Assembly: GCA_964534125.1 (NCBI GenBank)
Contig: CAZHOJ010000004.1
Coordinates: forward strand, 124,001-188,000
DNA length: 64,000 nucleotides
Direction: 5' to 3'
From: 2-02-FULL-55-14 sp964534125
Lineage (GTDB): Bacteria; Bacteroidota; Ignavibacteria; UBA10030
The number at the start of each line of letters is the position of its first letter. Positions within the stretch are counted from its first letter, which is position 1. A program made the translations under genes and the position numbers. Positions 1 through 7,438 of the stretch are shown piece by piece. Below the pieces are notes generated by a model that saw only the letters and a program-made list of their open reading frames with translations, ran no database searches and was not told the origin of the DNA.

Positions 1-2
1 TG

Positions 3-854
3 AAGGTCACGGTGGAAGGAACGGGAAACATCAAGCTCGTCTCGCTCCCGAAGCCGGACGTTCCGGCCGATATCGAGGTGTTCGAGCCGACCCTCTCGGA
101 AGATATTAAAAGGGAAGGAAATGTTGTTCGTGGTTCGAAGACCGCCGAGTATGTCCTGGTCCCGCGCAATGCAGGTCAGCGGCGTATCGATCCGCTCGTC
201 TTCAGTTACTATGATCCGACACGGAAGGGTTACCGGACCCTCCGCTCCGACGCCTTCACGTTCAATATCCTGCCGGGAAGGGAGCTCGCCATGGGCTCCG
301 CCGGACTCTCACGGGAGGATGTGCAGCTGCTCGGGAGCGACATCCGGTTCCTGAAACTCGACCCCGGCAGCCTGCGTGCCGTGGGAGAGACCGGAGAGTT
401 CGGCACGTTCTTCCTTCTGGTGTTTCTGTTCCCCCCGGCCGCGTTCGTCGGTTCCTACGTCTATCGGAAGCGGATGGAAAAGGTGTACGGCGACCTCCCG
501 ACGCTCCGCTTCGAGCGGGCCGGGAAAGAGGCGAGCAAGCGGCTGAAGAAGGCACATACGCTGCTCTCGCAGGGGAATGCGGAGGAATACAATGCAGAGA
601 TCCTCAGGGCGCTCTCGGGATATCTGGAACACAAGCTGAGGATACCCAAGGCATCGCTCGCACTCGAGGCCATCGTCGGGAAGCTTGGCCAGCACGGCAT
701 CTCAGCGGCAACCATGGAAAACGTCCGGACATGCATCGAGCGTGCGGAGTACGCCCGGTACGCTCCCGGGGGCGACACGCAAGAAGCCCGGAAGGATCTG
801 CTCGACCTTGCTGACGGTATCATCCGCGCCATCGACAGGGAGTTCCGGTCATGA
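3..854 (+). CDS. batD: BatD-family protein, C-terminal part (5' end outside window)
   Basis: The reading frame is open from the first bases of the window, so only the last 283 residues are seen. The visible part has a beta-rich segment (residues ~1-95), one membrane-spanning helix (FGTFFLLVFLFPPAAFVGSYVY, ~130-155), and a cytoplasmic helical tail of ~120 residues with the GYLEHKLRIPKASLALEA-type sequence seen in BatD proteins. BatD is a membrane protein of the Bat (Bacteroides aerotolerance) operon, found with MoxR/BatA/BatB. The start of the next gene overlaps the stop by 4 bases (ATGA), and that gene looks like batE, which supports the call. Function in the cell is not established beyond the Bat complex. 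Confidence 0.8.
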   Translation, partial: KVTVEGTGNIKLVSLPKPDVPADIEVFEPTLSEDIKREGNVVRGSKTAEYVLVPRNAGQRRIDPLVFSYYDPTRKGYRTLRSDAFTFNILPGRELAMGSAGLSREDVQLLGSDIRFLKLDPGSLRAVGETGEFGTFFLLVFLFPPAAFVGSYVYRKRMEKVYGDLPTLRFERAGKEASKRLKKAHTLLSQGNAEEYNAEILRALSGYLEHKLRIPKASLALEAIVGKLGQHGISAATMENVRTCIERAEYARYAPGGDTQEARKDLLDLADGIIRAIDREFRS

Positions 855-1615
855 CGATGCTCCGCACAGCCATGGCCATGATCGTCCTCGCCCTTGCGGC
901 ATTGCCGCTTGCCGCTCAGCCCGTCGATTCGCTCTTCAGCAATGCAGAAGCCGCGTACCGCGCCGGCGCCTTCGCAGATGCGATCACATCCTACGAAACG
1001 ATCATCTCGGGCGGATGGGCCAGTGCTCAGGTGTATTACAATCTTGGAAATACATACTACAGGGCAGGAAACATAGGCAGGGCGATCCTCTCTTACGAAC
1101 GGGCACTGCGCCTCGACCCGACGGATGGGGACATTCAGCACAACCTGGAACTTGTACGGCTGCGAACGGTGGACCGTATCGATCCTCTGCCCGAACTGTT
1201 CCTCGTCACATGGGTCCGGCGATTGAACGCCACGGTCCCGGTCAGCATCACCACAACACTGTTCCTGATCGGGTGGGGCTGTCTCTTCCTTTCTCTCGCC
1301 GTCATGTATCTCGTGCGCTCGCACACAGTGGTCCGCTTCATGCGTATCGCATTCTTCAGCGGGGCGGGTGCGGGAGTGCTCTTCGGGGTACTGCTTCTGA
1401 TCCAGGTCCTCGTCGTTCCGCGCTCGGAGGACGGTATCATCATGTCCCCTACGGTCACCGCAAAATCGTCGCCGGACATGCAGAGCGTGGATGCATTCGT
1501 TGTCCACGAAGGGCTGAAGGTCTCTCTCGGCGACAGCATCGATGACTGGGTGAGGATCACGCTGGCGGACGGGAAGACGGGATGGGTGTTGAGGGCTGAT
1601 GTAGAACAGGTGTAG
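851..1615 (+). CDS. batE: BatE-like TPR and SH3-domain membrane protein
   Basis: The product has 254 aa. It begins with a signal peptide (MTMLRTAMAMIVLALAALPL, cleavage near AAQP). Two TPR units follow (~residues 28-105, with YNLGNTYYRAGNIGRAILSY and RALRLDP). Two membrane helices lie at ~130-190, and a small bacterial SH3-like domain with the ending TGWVLRADVEQV closes the protein. This order (TPR, two helices, SH3b) is that of BatE, the last gene of many Bat operons. It overlaps the preceding batD by 4 bases and is followed by a strong terminator, so it is the operon's last gene. It probably sits in the inner membrane with the TPRs outside the cytoplasm. Confidence 0.8.
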   Translation: MTMLRTAMAMIVLALAALPLAAQPVDSLFSNAEAAYRAGAFADAITSYETIISGGWASAQVYYNLGNTYYRAGNIGRAILSYERALRLDPTDGDIQHNLELVRLRTVDRIDPLPELFLVTWVRRLNATVPVSITTTLFLIGWGCLFLSLAVMYLVRSHTVVRFMRIAFFSGAGAGVLFGVLLLIQVLVVPRSEDGIIMSPTVTAKSSPDMQSVDAFVVHEGLKVSLGDSIDDWVRITLADGKTGWVLRADVEQV

Positions 1616-1617
1616 GG

Positions 1618-1762
1618 AAGAAATCCGAATATCGAGATCCGAATTTCGAAACAAACCTGAAGCATCAAACGAAAGATCCGAAAGGCATATCCCTTTCGGA
1701 TCTTTTTATTGTCTCAGGTGAGATGTGTTTCGGACTTCGATATTCGGATCTCGAATTTCCCT
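1618..1762. repeat. Inverted pair of TCGAAATTCGGAT-family intergenic repeats around a terminator
   Basis: Positions 1624-1650 (AATCCGAATATCGAGATCCG and on) reappear in inverted, slightly rearranged form at 1732-1758 (TCGATATTCGGATCTCGAAT). The two arms flank the terminator at 1674-1709. A related copy lies at 30611-30640. This is a non-coding dispersed repeat; I cannot tell whether it is mobile. Confidence 0.6.
1674..1709 (+). terminator. Rho-independent terminator of the bat operon
   Basis: A perfect 12-bp stem (AGATCCGAAAGG at 1674-1685 with CCTTTCGGATCT at 1692-1703), a 6-base loop, then a T-rich run. It lies 58 bases past the batE stop and faces a convergent gene. Confidence 0.9.
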
Positions 1763-1765
1763 CCC

Positions 1766-2314
1766 CTATTTTTTCCGCCGCTTCGGCTTGTTCCCTTTCC
1801 TTTTCTCCTGCACCCTCTTCCGTACGCTCGCGCGGCCGCGGCTGGGTTTCTTCGGCTCTTCCGGCGCAGCCGCTGGTTCGGGTGGCGGGACCTGCACGAG
1901 CGGCTGGGGAGGGGTGTGGGGATGATGGTGATGCCAGTGCGCCTGTCCGTATTCGGCGAGATAGGCGATAGCGAGCCCGAGCGCCAGGATGCCGAACTCC
2001 GGAATGGGAGATATCAGAAGAATGATCGGAGCTGTGGCGTGATGAGTGGTGAAGTAGTTGACGGTGAAATACAGCTGGATCGAGCAGAGAAGAAGCGCAA
2101 CGCCAAAAAGGGAGAAGCGCGACTGAAGCCGCCAGCTTCCGACAACGAATAGCAGGTTAGGGGAGATGAGCCAAAGGCCGAAGAGAAGCTGCAAAAGGAA
2201 ATATGCCGGGTTCTGGTAGCTCTTCGCGATGACGATGGTGGCGATGATGAGCCCGAACAGGAAGACCCCGAAGCGTATGACCTTATGGACAGCAGATGTC
2301 GTGCGCTGGAGCAT
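1766..2314 (-). CDS. Unknown four-helix membrane protein with basic C-terminal tail
   Basis: The product has 182 aa from the ATG at 2314. This start is chosen over the upstream one at 2401 because GGAG lies 8-12 bases before it and the extra N-terminus is low in hydrophobic order. About four membrane helices occupy residues ~10-125 (e.g. FGVFLFGLIIATIVIA, YFLLQLLFGLWLISP). Then comes a His-rich stretch (HWHHHHPHTPPQP), a Pro/Ala linker and a strongly basic end (RKRVQEKRKGNKPKRRKK). The basic tail could bind nucleic acid or phospholipid, but nothing shows this. I do not recognise the family. It is convergent with the bat operon. Confidence 0.7.
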   Translation of the reverse strand: MLQRTTSAVHKVIRFGVFLFGLIIATIVIAKSYQNPAYFLLQLLFGLWLISPNLLFVVGSWRLQSRFSLFGVALLLCSIQLYFTVNYFTTHHATAPIILLISPIPEFGILALGLAIAYLAEYGQAHWHHHHPHTPPQPLVQVPPPEPAAAPEEPKKPSRGRASVRKRVQEKRKGNKPKRRKK

Positions 2315-2585
2315 GCAGCGTTCTCCGAAGGAACGGAATGGTAGAATGTAGGGATGCGGGATGGAGGAGTCAATCGGGGCATGCCGGGCCCCCTTCTCCA
2401 ATGCGTCGCGCCTCAGATACCTCCCTCCGGCTGTGCAATCGATATCCTCAATGTTTTCAACTTATTATTGGGCCATTGCATGCTGATTCGGGTGCTCGCA
2501 AATGGTTCCCCGTGGAGCCCGCTGGCGGGACATTCTCAAAAATGGTAGTTTGCGGACGACTATCACCACTTCCGGAGGAGGTCCC

Positions 2586-3170
2586 ATGGATGCACAGGCT
2601 GTCAGCAGCTTTGTTCCGATCATGTCGTTATGGCTTCCGATAATCTTCTCGGCGGCCATCGTGTTCCTCGTCAGTGCCCTGTTCCATATGGTCCTACCGC
2701 ATCACAAGAATGACTATGGGAAACTGCCATCCGAGGATGCTGCGCGCGCGGCGATCGGTGGAAATGTGCCTCCGGGCGAGTATGTCGTTCCGTACGCTGC
2801 GAGCAACGCAGAACGGGCGACGGAAGAGTTCACGAAGAAAATGAATGATGGACCGGTCGTGTTCATGACCTTCCGCGCTCCAGGCCCGGTCGGCATGGGA
2901 AAGGAACTGGGCATCTGGTTCGTGTATTGCCTTCTTGTCGGGATCTTCGTGGCCTACATCGCTGGCCGTGCGCTGGAGCCTGGCGCGCATTACCTGTCGG
3001 TGTTCCGGTTCGTGGGAGCGACGGCGTTCTTCTGCTACACTGTGGGACTGTGGCAGGATTCGATCTGGTTCGGCAGACCCTGGGGCACGACGTTCAAGAA
3101 TACTGTGGACGGTCTGGTCTACGCACTGCTGACGGCAGGGACCTTCGGGTGGCTGTGGCCGGAAATGTGA
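2586..3170 (+). CDS. Unknown membrane protein
   Basis: The product has 194 aa. The ATG at 2586 is preceded by GGAGGAG at a good distance, so I prefer it to the earlier in-frame start at 2502. There is one N-terminal helix (LWLPIIFSAAIVFLVSALFHMV), a soluble segment of ~75 residues, then three helices (FVYCLLVGIFVAYIAG, FRFVGATAFFCYTVG, VYALLTAGTFGWLWP). Similar proteins of this size occur as conserved hypotheticals in environmental bacteria; no function is known to me. It stands alone, and the following gene belongs to another unit. Confidence 0.75.
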   Translation: MDAQAVSSFVPIMSLWLPIIFSAAIVFLVSALFHMVLPHHKNDYGKLPSEDAARAAIGGNVPPGEYVVPYAASNAERATEEFTKKMNDGPVVFMTFRAPGPVGMGKELGIWFVYCLLVGIFVAYIAGRALEPGAHYLSVFRFVGATAFFCYTVGLWQDSIWFGRPWGTTFKNTVDGLVYALLTAGTFGWLWPEM

Positions 3171-3172
3171 GA

Positions 3173-3215
3173 GAACAGTAAGCAGTGGCCAGTAGACAGT
3201 AGCCAGAAGACAGAT
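3173..3215. repeat. CAGTA-type degenerate direct repeat
   Basis: Short imperfect repeats AACAGTA, GCAGTGG, CCAGTAG, ACAGTAG. The same style of sequence follows other genes at 6611-6660, 13640-13690, 14861-14905 and 31404-31425, so it is a dispersed intergenic family. Confidence 0.5.
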
Positions 3216-3269
3216 GGTATGTCATGACATTGAGAGGCATACCTGAGGAGATTCAGAGATCTATGTCTT

Positions 3270-3312
3270 GAAGGTCCACGGAGGTACCTTTTCCTTCGTG
3301 GACCTTCGTGTT
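3270..3312. repeat. CCACGAAGGTCC-family inverted repeat
   Basis: GAAGGTCCACGGAGGTACC is followed by the inverse CCTTCGTGGACCTTCGTG. Together they can form a hairpin just upstream of the haloperoxidase gene. Related copies are at 23544-23565 and 38879-38903. Confidence 0.55.
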
Positions 3313-3337
3313 ATCTTGCATGACGTTCCTCCTTGAT

Positions 3338-5551
3338 ATGGTACAGCGACGAATCATATATACCCTGATCCTGGTTTGCCTTGCAGTTGCCATGCTTGGT
3401 GCCCAGCACTCCGTCGCCAGGATGTGGAATGAGGCGGTGCTCGTCGGCATCCGTAACGACTACGCTCGCCCAACTGTTCACGCCCGGAACCTGTTCCATC
3501 TCTCCGTCGCCATGTACGACGCCTGGGCCGTGTACGACAACACTGCGCAGACCTACCTCCTCGGCAAGACCGTGCATAATGTCACGGTCCCCTTCACCGG
3601 CATCCCATCTCCGGTGGACGTCAAGGCTGCCCGCGAAGAGGCCATCAGCTACGCCGCATACCGGTTGTTGGAGCATCGCTTCAAGGACTCTCCCGATTGG
3701 TTCGCCACGGCCAGATACCTCGACTCTCTGTTCACGCATCTCGGTTATGACGCACAGGACACGACCGTCGATTATTCTGCCGGCTCTCCGGCTGCGCTCG
3801 GGAACTACATCGCGAAATCCATCATCGCATACGGCCTGAAGGACGGTTCGAACGAGCAGTGGAAGTACGCCAATCTCTACTATCAGCCCGTCAATCCGCC
3901 GATGGCTCCCACCATCCCGGGCAACGATACCATCATCGACCCGAACCGCTGGCAGCCGCTGGCGTTCGAAACGTTCGTCGATCAGTCCGGGAATGTCATC
4001 GTCGGTGCGATCCCTGAATTCCTGAGTCCCGAATGGGGGGAGGTAGCCCCTTTCTCGCTCTCGGAAGCGGACAGGACGTTATTCGTGCGGGATGGATATT
4101 CGTATCAGGTCTATCACGACCCCGGGCCGCCCCCGTACCTCGATACGATCGCTGCCGGGGGAACATCGGACGAATACAAGTGGGGCTTCCTGCTCGTTGC
4201 CGTCTGGTCGGCCCACCATGATCAGACCGACACTACGCGCTGGGACATCTCTCCCGCGTCGCTCGGGAATATCATCTCATTTCCGCAGACGCTGCAGGAC
4301 TATCGCACGTTCTACGATTTGCTGAACGGTGGCGATCCCGGCACTGGTCATTCCATCAATCCATCTACGGGAATGCCGTACACATCGCAGCTCGTCAAGC
4401 GGGGGGATTACACCCGTGTGCTTGCGGAGTTCTGGGCGGACGGACCTGATTCGGAAACACCCCCCGGCCACTGGTTCGTCATCCTGAACCACGTGAACGA
4501 CCATCCTGCGTTCGAAAAACGGTACCGGGGAACAGGACCGGTGCTTGACGACCTCGAGTGGGATGTGAAGGCGTATCTCGCGATGGCTGGCGCGATGCAC
4601 GACGTGGCAGTGGCATCATGGGGCATCAAAGGGCGGTACGACTATGTGCGGCCCATCTCCGCCATCAGGTACATGGCAGGCAAGGGTCAATGTTCCGACT
4701 CCACAAAACCTTCGTATCATAAGCTTGGCATTCCGCTCGTGCCGGGATATGTGGAGCTCGTGGAGGAGGGGGATGCGCTCGCGGGGAAATCGAACGAGAA
4801 CGTGGGGAAGATCAAGCTGTATGCATGGCGCGGCCCGATGTACGTCGCAGACCCGGCAACGGATGTCGCAGGCGTCGGGTGGATCCTTGCACAGAACTGG
4901 TGGCCGTATCAGCGTCCGACGTTCATCACCCCTCCGTTCGCCGGCTATGTGTCTGGACATTCCACCTACTCCCGTGCAGCGGCGGAAGTGATGACGCTGC
5001 TCACTGGCAACGCGTTCTTCCCGGGGGGGATGGGAGAGTTCGAGTGCCCGCAGAACGAGTTCCTCGTGTTCGAAGATGGCCCGGGCGAACATGTCACCCT
5101 GCAGTGGGCGACCTACCGAGATGCATCCGACCAATGCAGCCTGTCGCGCATCTGGGGCGGTATCCATCCGCCCGGCGATGACATTCCGGGGCGGAAGATC
5201 GGCGAGGCGATCGGGAAAGAGGCATTCGCATATGCAGAACGCTATTTCACGGGTGTCGCCACATCTGTAGCCTCAGCGAAAGCTGCGGTGGCCGGGGTCG
5301 CCGTTCATGCGTATCCGAACCCCGTCCGCAGCGGGCTGCCCGTCATGGTCGGCGCTGTTCCCGGAGATGAACCTGCAACGGTGACGCTCTACAATATGCT
5401 CGGCCAGGAAGTGAGGCATGTGCGGGTGTTCCCAGGATCCGCATCGGTTGGGTTCACGCTCGACACACACGGACTTGCAGCAGGCGTATACTTTCTCCGG
5501 ACGAGTGCGCGTCGAGTTGAGAACCTGCAAAAGATCATTATCACGCGATAG
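3338..5551 (+). CDS. Vanadium-dependent haloperoxidase (PAP2 superfamily) with T9SS sorting domain
   Basis: The product has 737 aa from the ATG at 3338. This start gives a clean signal peptide, MVQRRIIYTLILVCLAVAML. Two earlier in-frame starts (3308 GTG, 3320 ATG) add only 5-10 residues, and none has a clear ribosome site. The C-terminal half carries the vanadate/phosphate-binding motifs of the family: VRPISAIRYM (~436), YVSGHSTYSRAAAEVM (~535) and SRIWGGIHPPGDDI (~600), whose His is the expected vanadate ligand. Such enzymes oxidise halides with hydrogen peroxide; some relatives are acid phosphatases. The last ~80 residues (YPNPV, LYNMLGQEV, GVYFLR) are a type A Por secretion sorting domain, so the protein should be exported across the outer membrane by T9SS. 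No T9SS genes lie in the window. Confidence 0.85.
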   Translation: MVQRRIIYTLILVCLAVAMLGAQHSVARMWNEAVLVGIRNDYARPTVHARNLFHLSVAMYDAWAVYDNTAQTYLLGKTVHNVTVPFTGIPSPVDVKAAREEAISYAAYRLLEHRFKDSPDWFATARYLDSLFTHLGYDAQDTTVDYSAGSPAALGNYIAKSIIAYGLKDGSNEQWKYANLYYQPVNPPMAPTIPGNDTIIDPNRWQPLAFETFVDQSGNVIVGAIPEFLSPEWGEVAPFSLSEADRTLFVRDGYSYQVYHDPGPPPYLDTIAAGGTSDEYKWGFLLVAVWSAHHDQTDTTRWDISPASLGNIISFPQTLQDYRTFYDLLNGGDPGTGHSINPSTGMPYTSQLVKRGDYTRVLAEFWADGPDSETPPGHWFVILNHVNDHPAFEKRYRGTGPVLDDLEWDVKAYLAMAGAMHDVAVASWGIKGRYDYVRPISAIRYMAGKGQCSDSTKPSYHKLGIPLVPGYVELVEEGDALAGKSNENVGKIKLYAWRGPMYVADPATDVAGVGWILAQNWWPYQRPTFITPPFAGYVSGHSTYSRAAAEVMTLLTGNAFFPGGMGEFECPQNEFLVFEDGPGEHVTLQWATYRDASDQCSLSRIWGGIHPPGDDIPGRKIGEAIGKEAFAYAERYFTGVATSVASAKAAVAGVAVHAYPNPVRSGLPVMVGAVPGDEPATVTLYNMLGQEVRHVRVFPGSASVGFTLDTHGLAAGVYFLRTSARRVENLQKIIITR

Positions 5552-5559
5552 AGAGAGCC

Positions 5560-6609
5560 ATGACATCTGAAACAGAAGCAAGAAGACCCCTCCGTATCAT
5601 TGTCGCACTTGCATCCGTTGTGGTGATCATCGCCGGGATGCAGGCAGCGACCACGCTCCTCATCCCCTTCCTTCTCGCGGTGTTCATCGCCGTGATCACT
5701 GCGCCAAGTATGACCTGGATGCAGCGGAAGGGGGTCCCCACAGGGCTTGCCATGGGTGTTGTCGTGTTTGTTCTTGTGCTGGCCAGCGTCCTGCTTGGTG
5801 TTCTCATCGGGACTTCCGTCAATGATTTCCTGCGGTCGATTCCGGCGTACGAGCGGACACTGAACCAGAAGCTGACAGACCTCGACACGTTCCTCGCCGG
5901 GTTCGGTGTGGAGGGAGCGAAGACGCTCATGACCGATTATCTCGATCCTGCTGCAGTCATGAGCATGGCCTCGCGTCTGTTCACAGGGCTGGGGAACGCT
6001 TTCAGCAATGCGTTCCTCATTCTCATCATCGTCGTGCTGATGTTGCTGGAGGCGGCCAGCTTTCCGCGGAAGTTCAGGGCCATCTTCGGGGACTCCGAGA
6101 AGGCAGTGCGGAAGATCGAAAAGATCATGACGAACGTGAACACGTACATGATGATCAAGTCGCTCACCAGCCTCGTCACCGGTATCCTCGTGTCGGTGTG
6201 GCTGCTCATCCTGGGCGTGGATTATGCCCTCCTGTGGGGAGTGCTGGCGTTCCTGTTCAATTTCGTTCCGAACATCGGCTCGGTCATCGCTGCGATACCG
6301 GCCATCCTCCTCGCGATCCTCCTGGACGGGCCGACGACAGCGCTGCTTGTGGCAGCCGGCTATTTTGTTCTCAATATGGTCTTCGGCAACGTCATCGAGC
6401 CGCGGTACATGGGAAAAGGCCTCGGCCTCTCGACCCTTGTCGTGTTCATCTCCCTTATCTTCTGGGGATGGGTGCTTGGACCCGTCGGGATGCTATTGTC
6501 AATTCCGTTGACGATGACCCTGAAGATCGTCTTGTCGAGCATACCGGAGACACAGTGGATGGGAACATTGTTGGGACCGGCGGCGGAAGAGACAGGGGAG
6601 GAACGATGA
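5560..6609 (+). CDS. AI-2E family transporter
   Basis: The product has 349 aa. It starts 8 bases after the haloperoxidase stop, with GAGAG before the ATG. It shows the layout of the DUF20/AI-2E exporter family (TqsA, YdiK, PerM): two to three N-terminal helices, a periplasmic/soluble amphipathic segment (~residues 75-140), then five or more helices ending with the conserved WGVLAFLFNFVPNIGS and NVIEPRYMGKGLGLS motifs. Members export quorum-sensing autoinducer 2 or act as sodium/proton antiporters; the substrate here cannot be read from sequence. Its closeness to the haloperoxidase suggests co-transcription, not necessarily joint function. Confidence 0.85.
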   Translation: MTSETEARRPLRIIVALASVVVIIAGMQAATTLLIPFLLAVFIAVITAPSMTWMQRKGVPTGLAMGVVVFVLVLASVLLGVLIGTSVNDFLRSIPAYERTLNQKLTDLDTFLAGFGVEGAKTLMTDYLDPAAVMSMASRLFTGLGNAFSNAFLILIIVVLMLLEAASFPRKFRAIFGDSEKAVRKIEKIMTNVNTYMMIKSLTSLVTGILVSVWLLILGVDYALLWGVLAFLFNFVPNIGSVIAAIPAILLAILLDGPTTALLVAAGYFVLNMVFGNVIEPRYMGKGLGLSTLVVFISLIFWGWVLGPVGMLLSIPLTMTLKIVLSSIPETQWMGTLLGPAAEETGEER

Positions 6610-6917
6610 GCCGTGAGGAGTGAACAGTAAACCGTGAACCGTAAACAGTGAATCGTGACCCGGAGGATTCCATCTGTGCGCCCGGGCCGCTGACCGATTC
6701 TGAACACACGTCTCTAGAAGCTTGCGGAAAAACATTTCGCGCCCGCCTGACTCGCGTCAGGCGAGGCAGGCAACGACCGCGACGCTCAGGGAATGTCAAA
6801 TATGCCACGCACGCCACAGTTTTTGATGATATTTTGATCGTTGCGTTCGCTGCTCCCGCTGCGAGCGCTGCGCGAAACCTACTTGGCTGACTTTTTCCGC
6901 AGCATGCTAGAGGACCT
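6610..6917. repeat. Intergenic region with CAGTA repeats and a ~200-bp MITE-like inverted-repeat element
   Basis: No gene is seen. Bases 6611-6660 hold imperfect repeats (GAACAGTAAACCGTGAACCG). An element of about 200 bp follows, bounded by imperfect 21-bp inverted ends: 6712-6732 (CTCTAG then GCGGAAAAA) and 6893-6913 read in reverse, with 17 of 21 positions matching. Inside is a perfect hairpin (CGCCTGAC at 6744-6751, GTCAGGCG at 6756-6763). No transposase is encoded. I see no clear target-site duplication, so mobility is only a suggestion. Confidence 0.5.
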
Positions 6918-7289
6918 ATGAGTGACCGAAAGAAAGAGATCTCACGAGCATATAAGGAACGGAAGGTCCGGGCCGGAGTCTTTCAGGTCAGGAACACGCG
7001 CAGCGGCAAGATCCTGCTCGGCAGCAGCCTGGACCTGAACGGACCGCTGAACCGGCATAAGTTTATGCTCTCCACCGGGATGCATCCGAACGAGCTGCTC
7101 CAGCGGGACTGGAAAGAGCTCGGTGCAGATGCCTTCGCGTTCGAGGTCCTGGAAGAAGTGAAGGTCACAGATGACCCGGATTTCAACCTGGAAGATGAAC
7201 TGACGCTGTTGGAGCAGATCTGGCTGGAGAAGCTCGATCCGTTCGGGGAGCGGGGGTATAATCTGAACGCGCGAGTCCGGCAGGTCTAG
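6918..7289 (+). CDS. GIY-YIG nuclease family protein
   Basis: The product has 123 aa, with GAGG 5 bases before the ATG. After a charged start comes AGVFQVRNTRSGKILLGSS, which aligns with the GIY-(x10-11)-YIG core in a degenerate form (GVF ... ILLGSS). The family's later helices follow, with the Glu/Asn region EQIWLEKLDPFGERGYN. Small proteins of this type are widespread and mostly uncharacterised. GIY-YIG domains cleave DNA, but the altered second motif makes activity uncertain. The gene sits just after the inverted-repeat element at 6712-6913 and stands alone. It is convergent with the DUF4097 gene. Confidence 0.7.
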   Translation: MSDRKKEISRAYKERKVRAGVFQVRNTRSGKILLGSSLDLNGPLNRHKFMLSTGMHPNELLQRDWKELGADAFAFEVLEEVKVTDDPDFNLEDELTLLEQIWLEKLDPFGERGYNLNARVRQV

Positions 7290-7438
7290 CGTGGGCAAGC
7301 GTTGAATGACGGGACTCATCGCCGAAGATGTCGATGCAGGTCAGAAGCGGCAACCGTTCTTATTGCGTTCTCCGCATGTGAGTCACGCTGCATTCTCTTT
7401 TCCCCCGGCCTCTGTGTTCCGGATACTGCATCGGCCCG

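Noticed and set aside
461..1654. Minus-strand open frame of 397 aa across batD and batE
   Set aside because: Composition is Arg/His/Cys-rich without motifs, and it is antisense to two recognisable genes.
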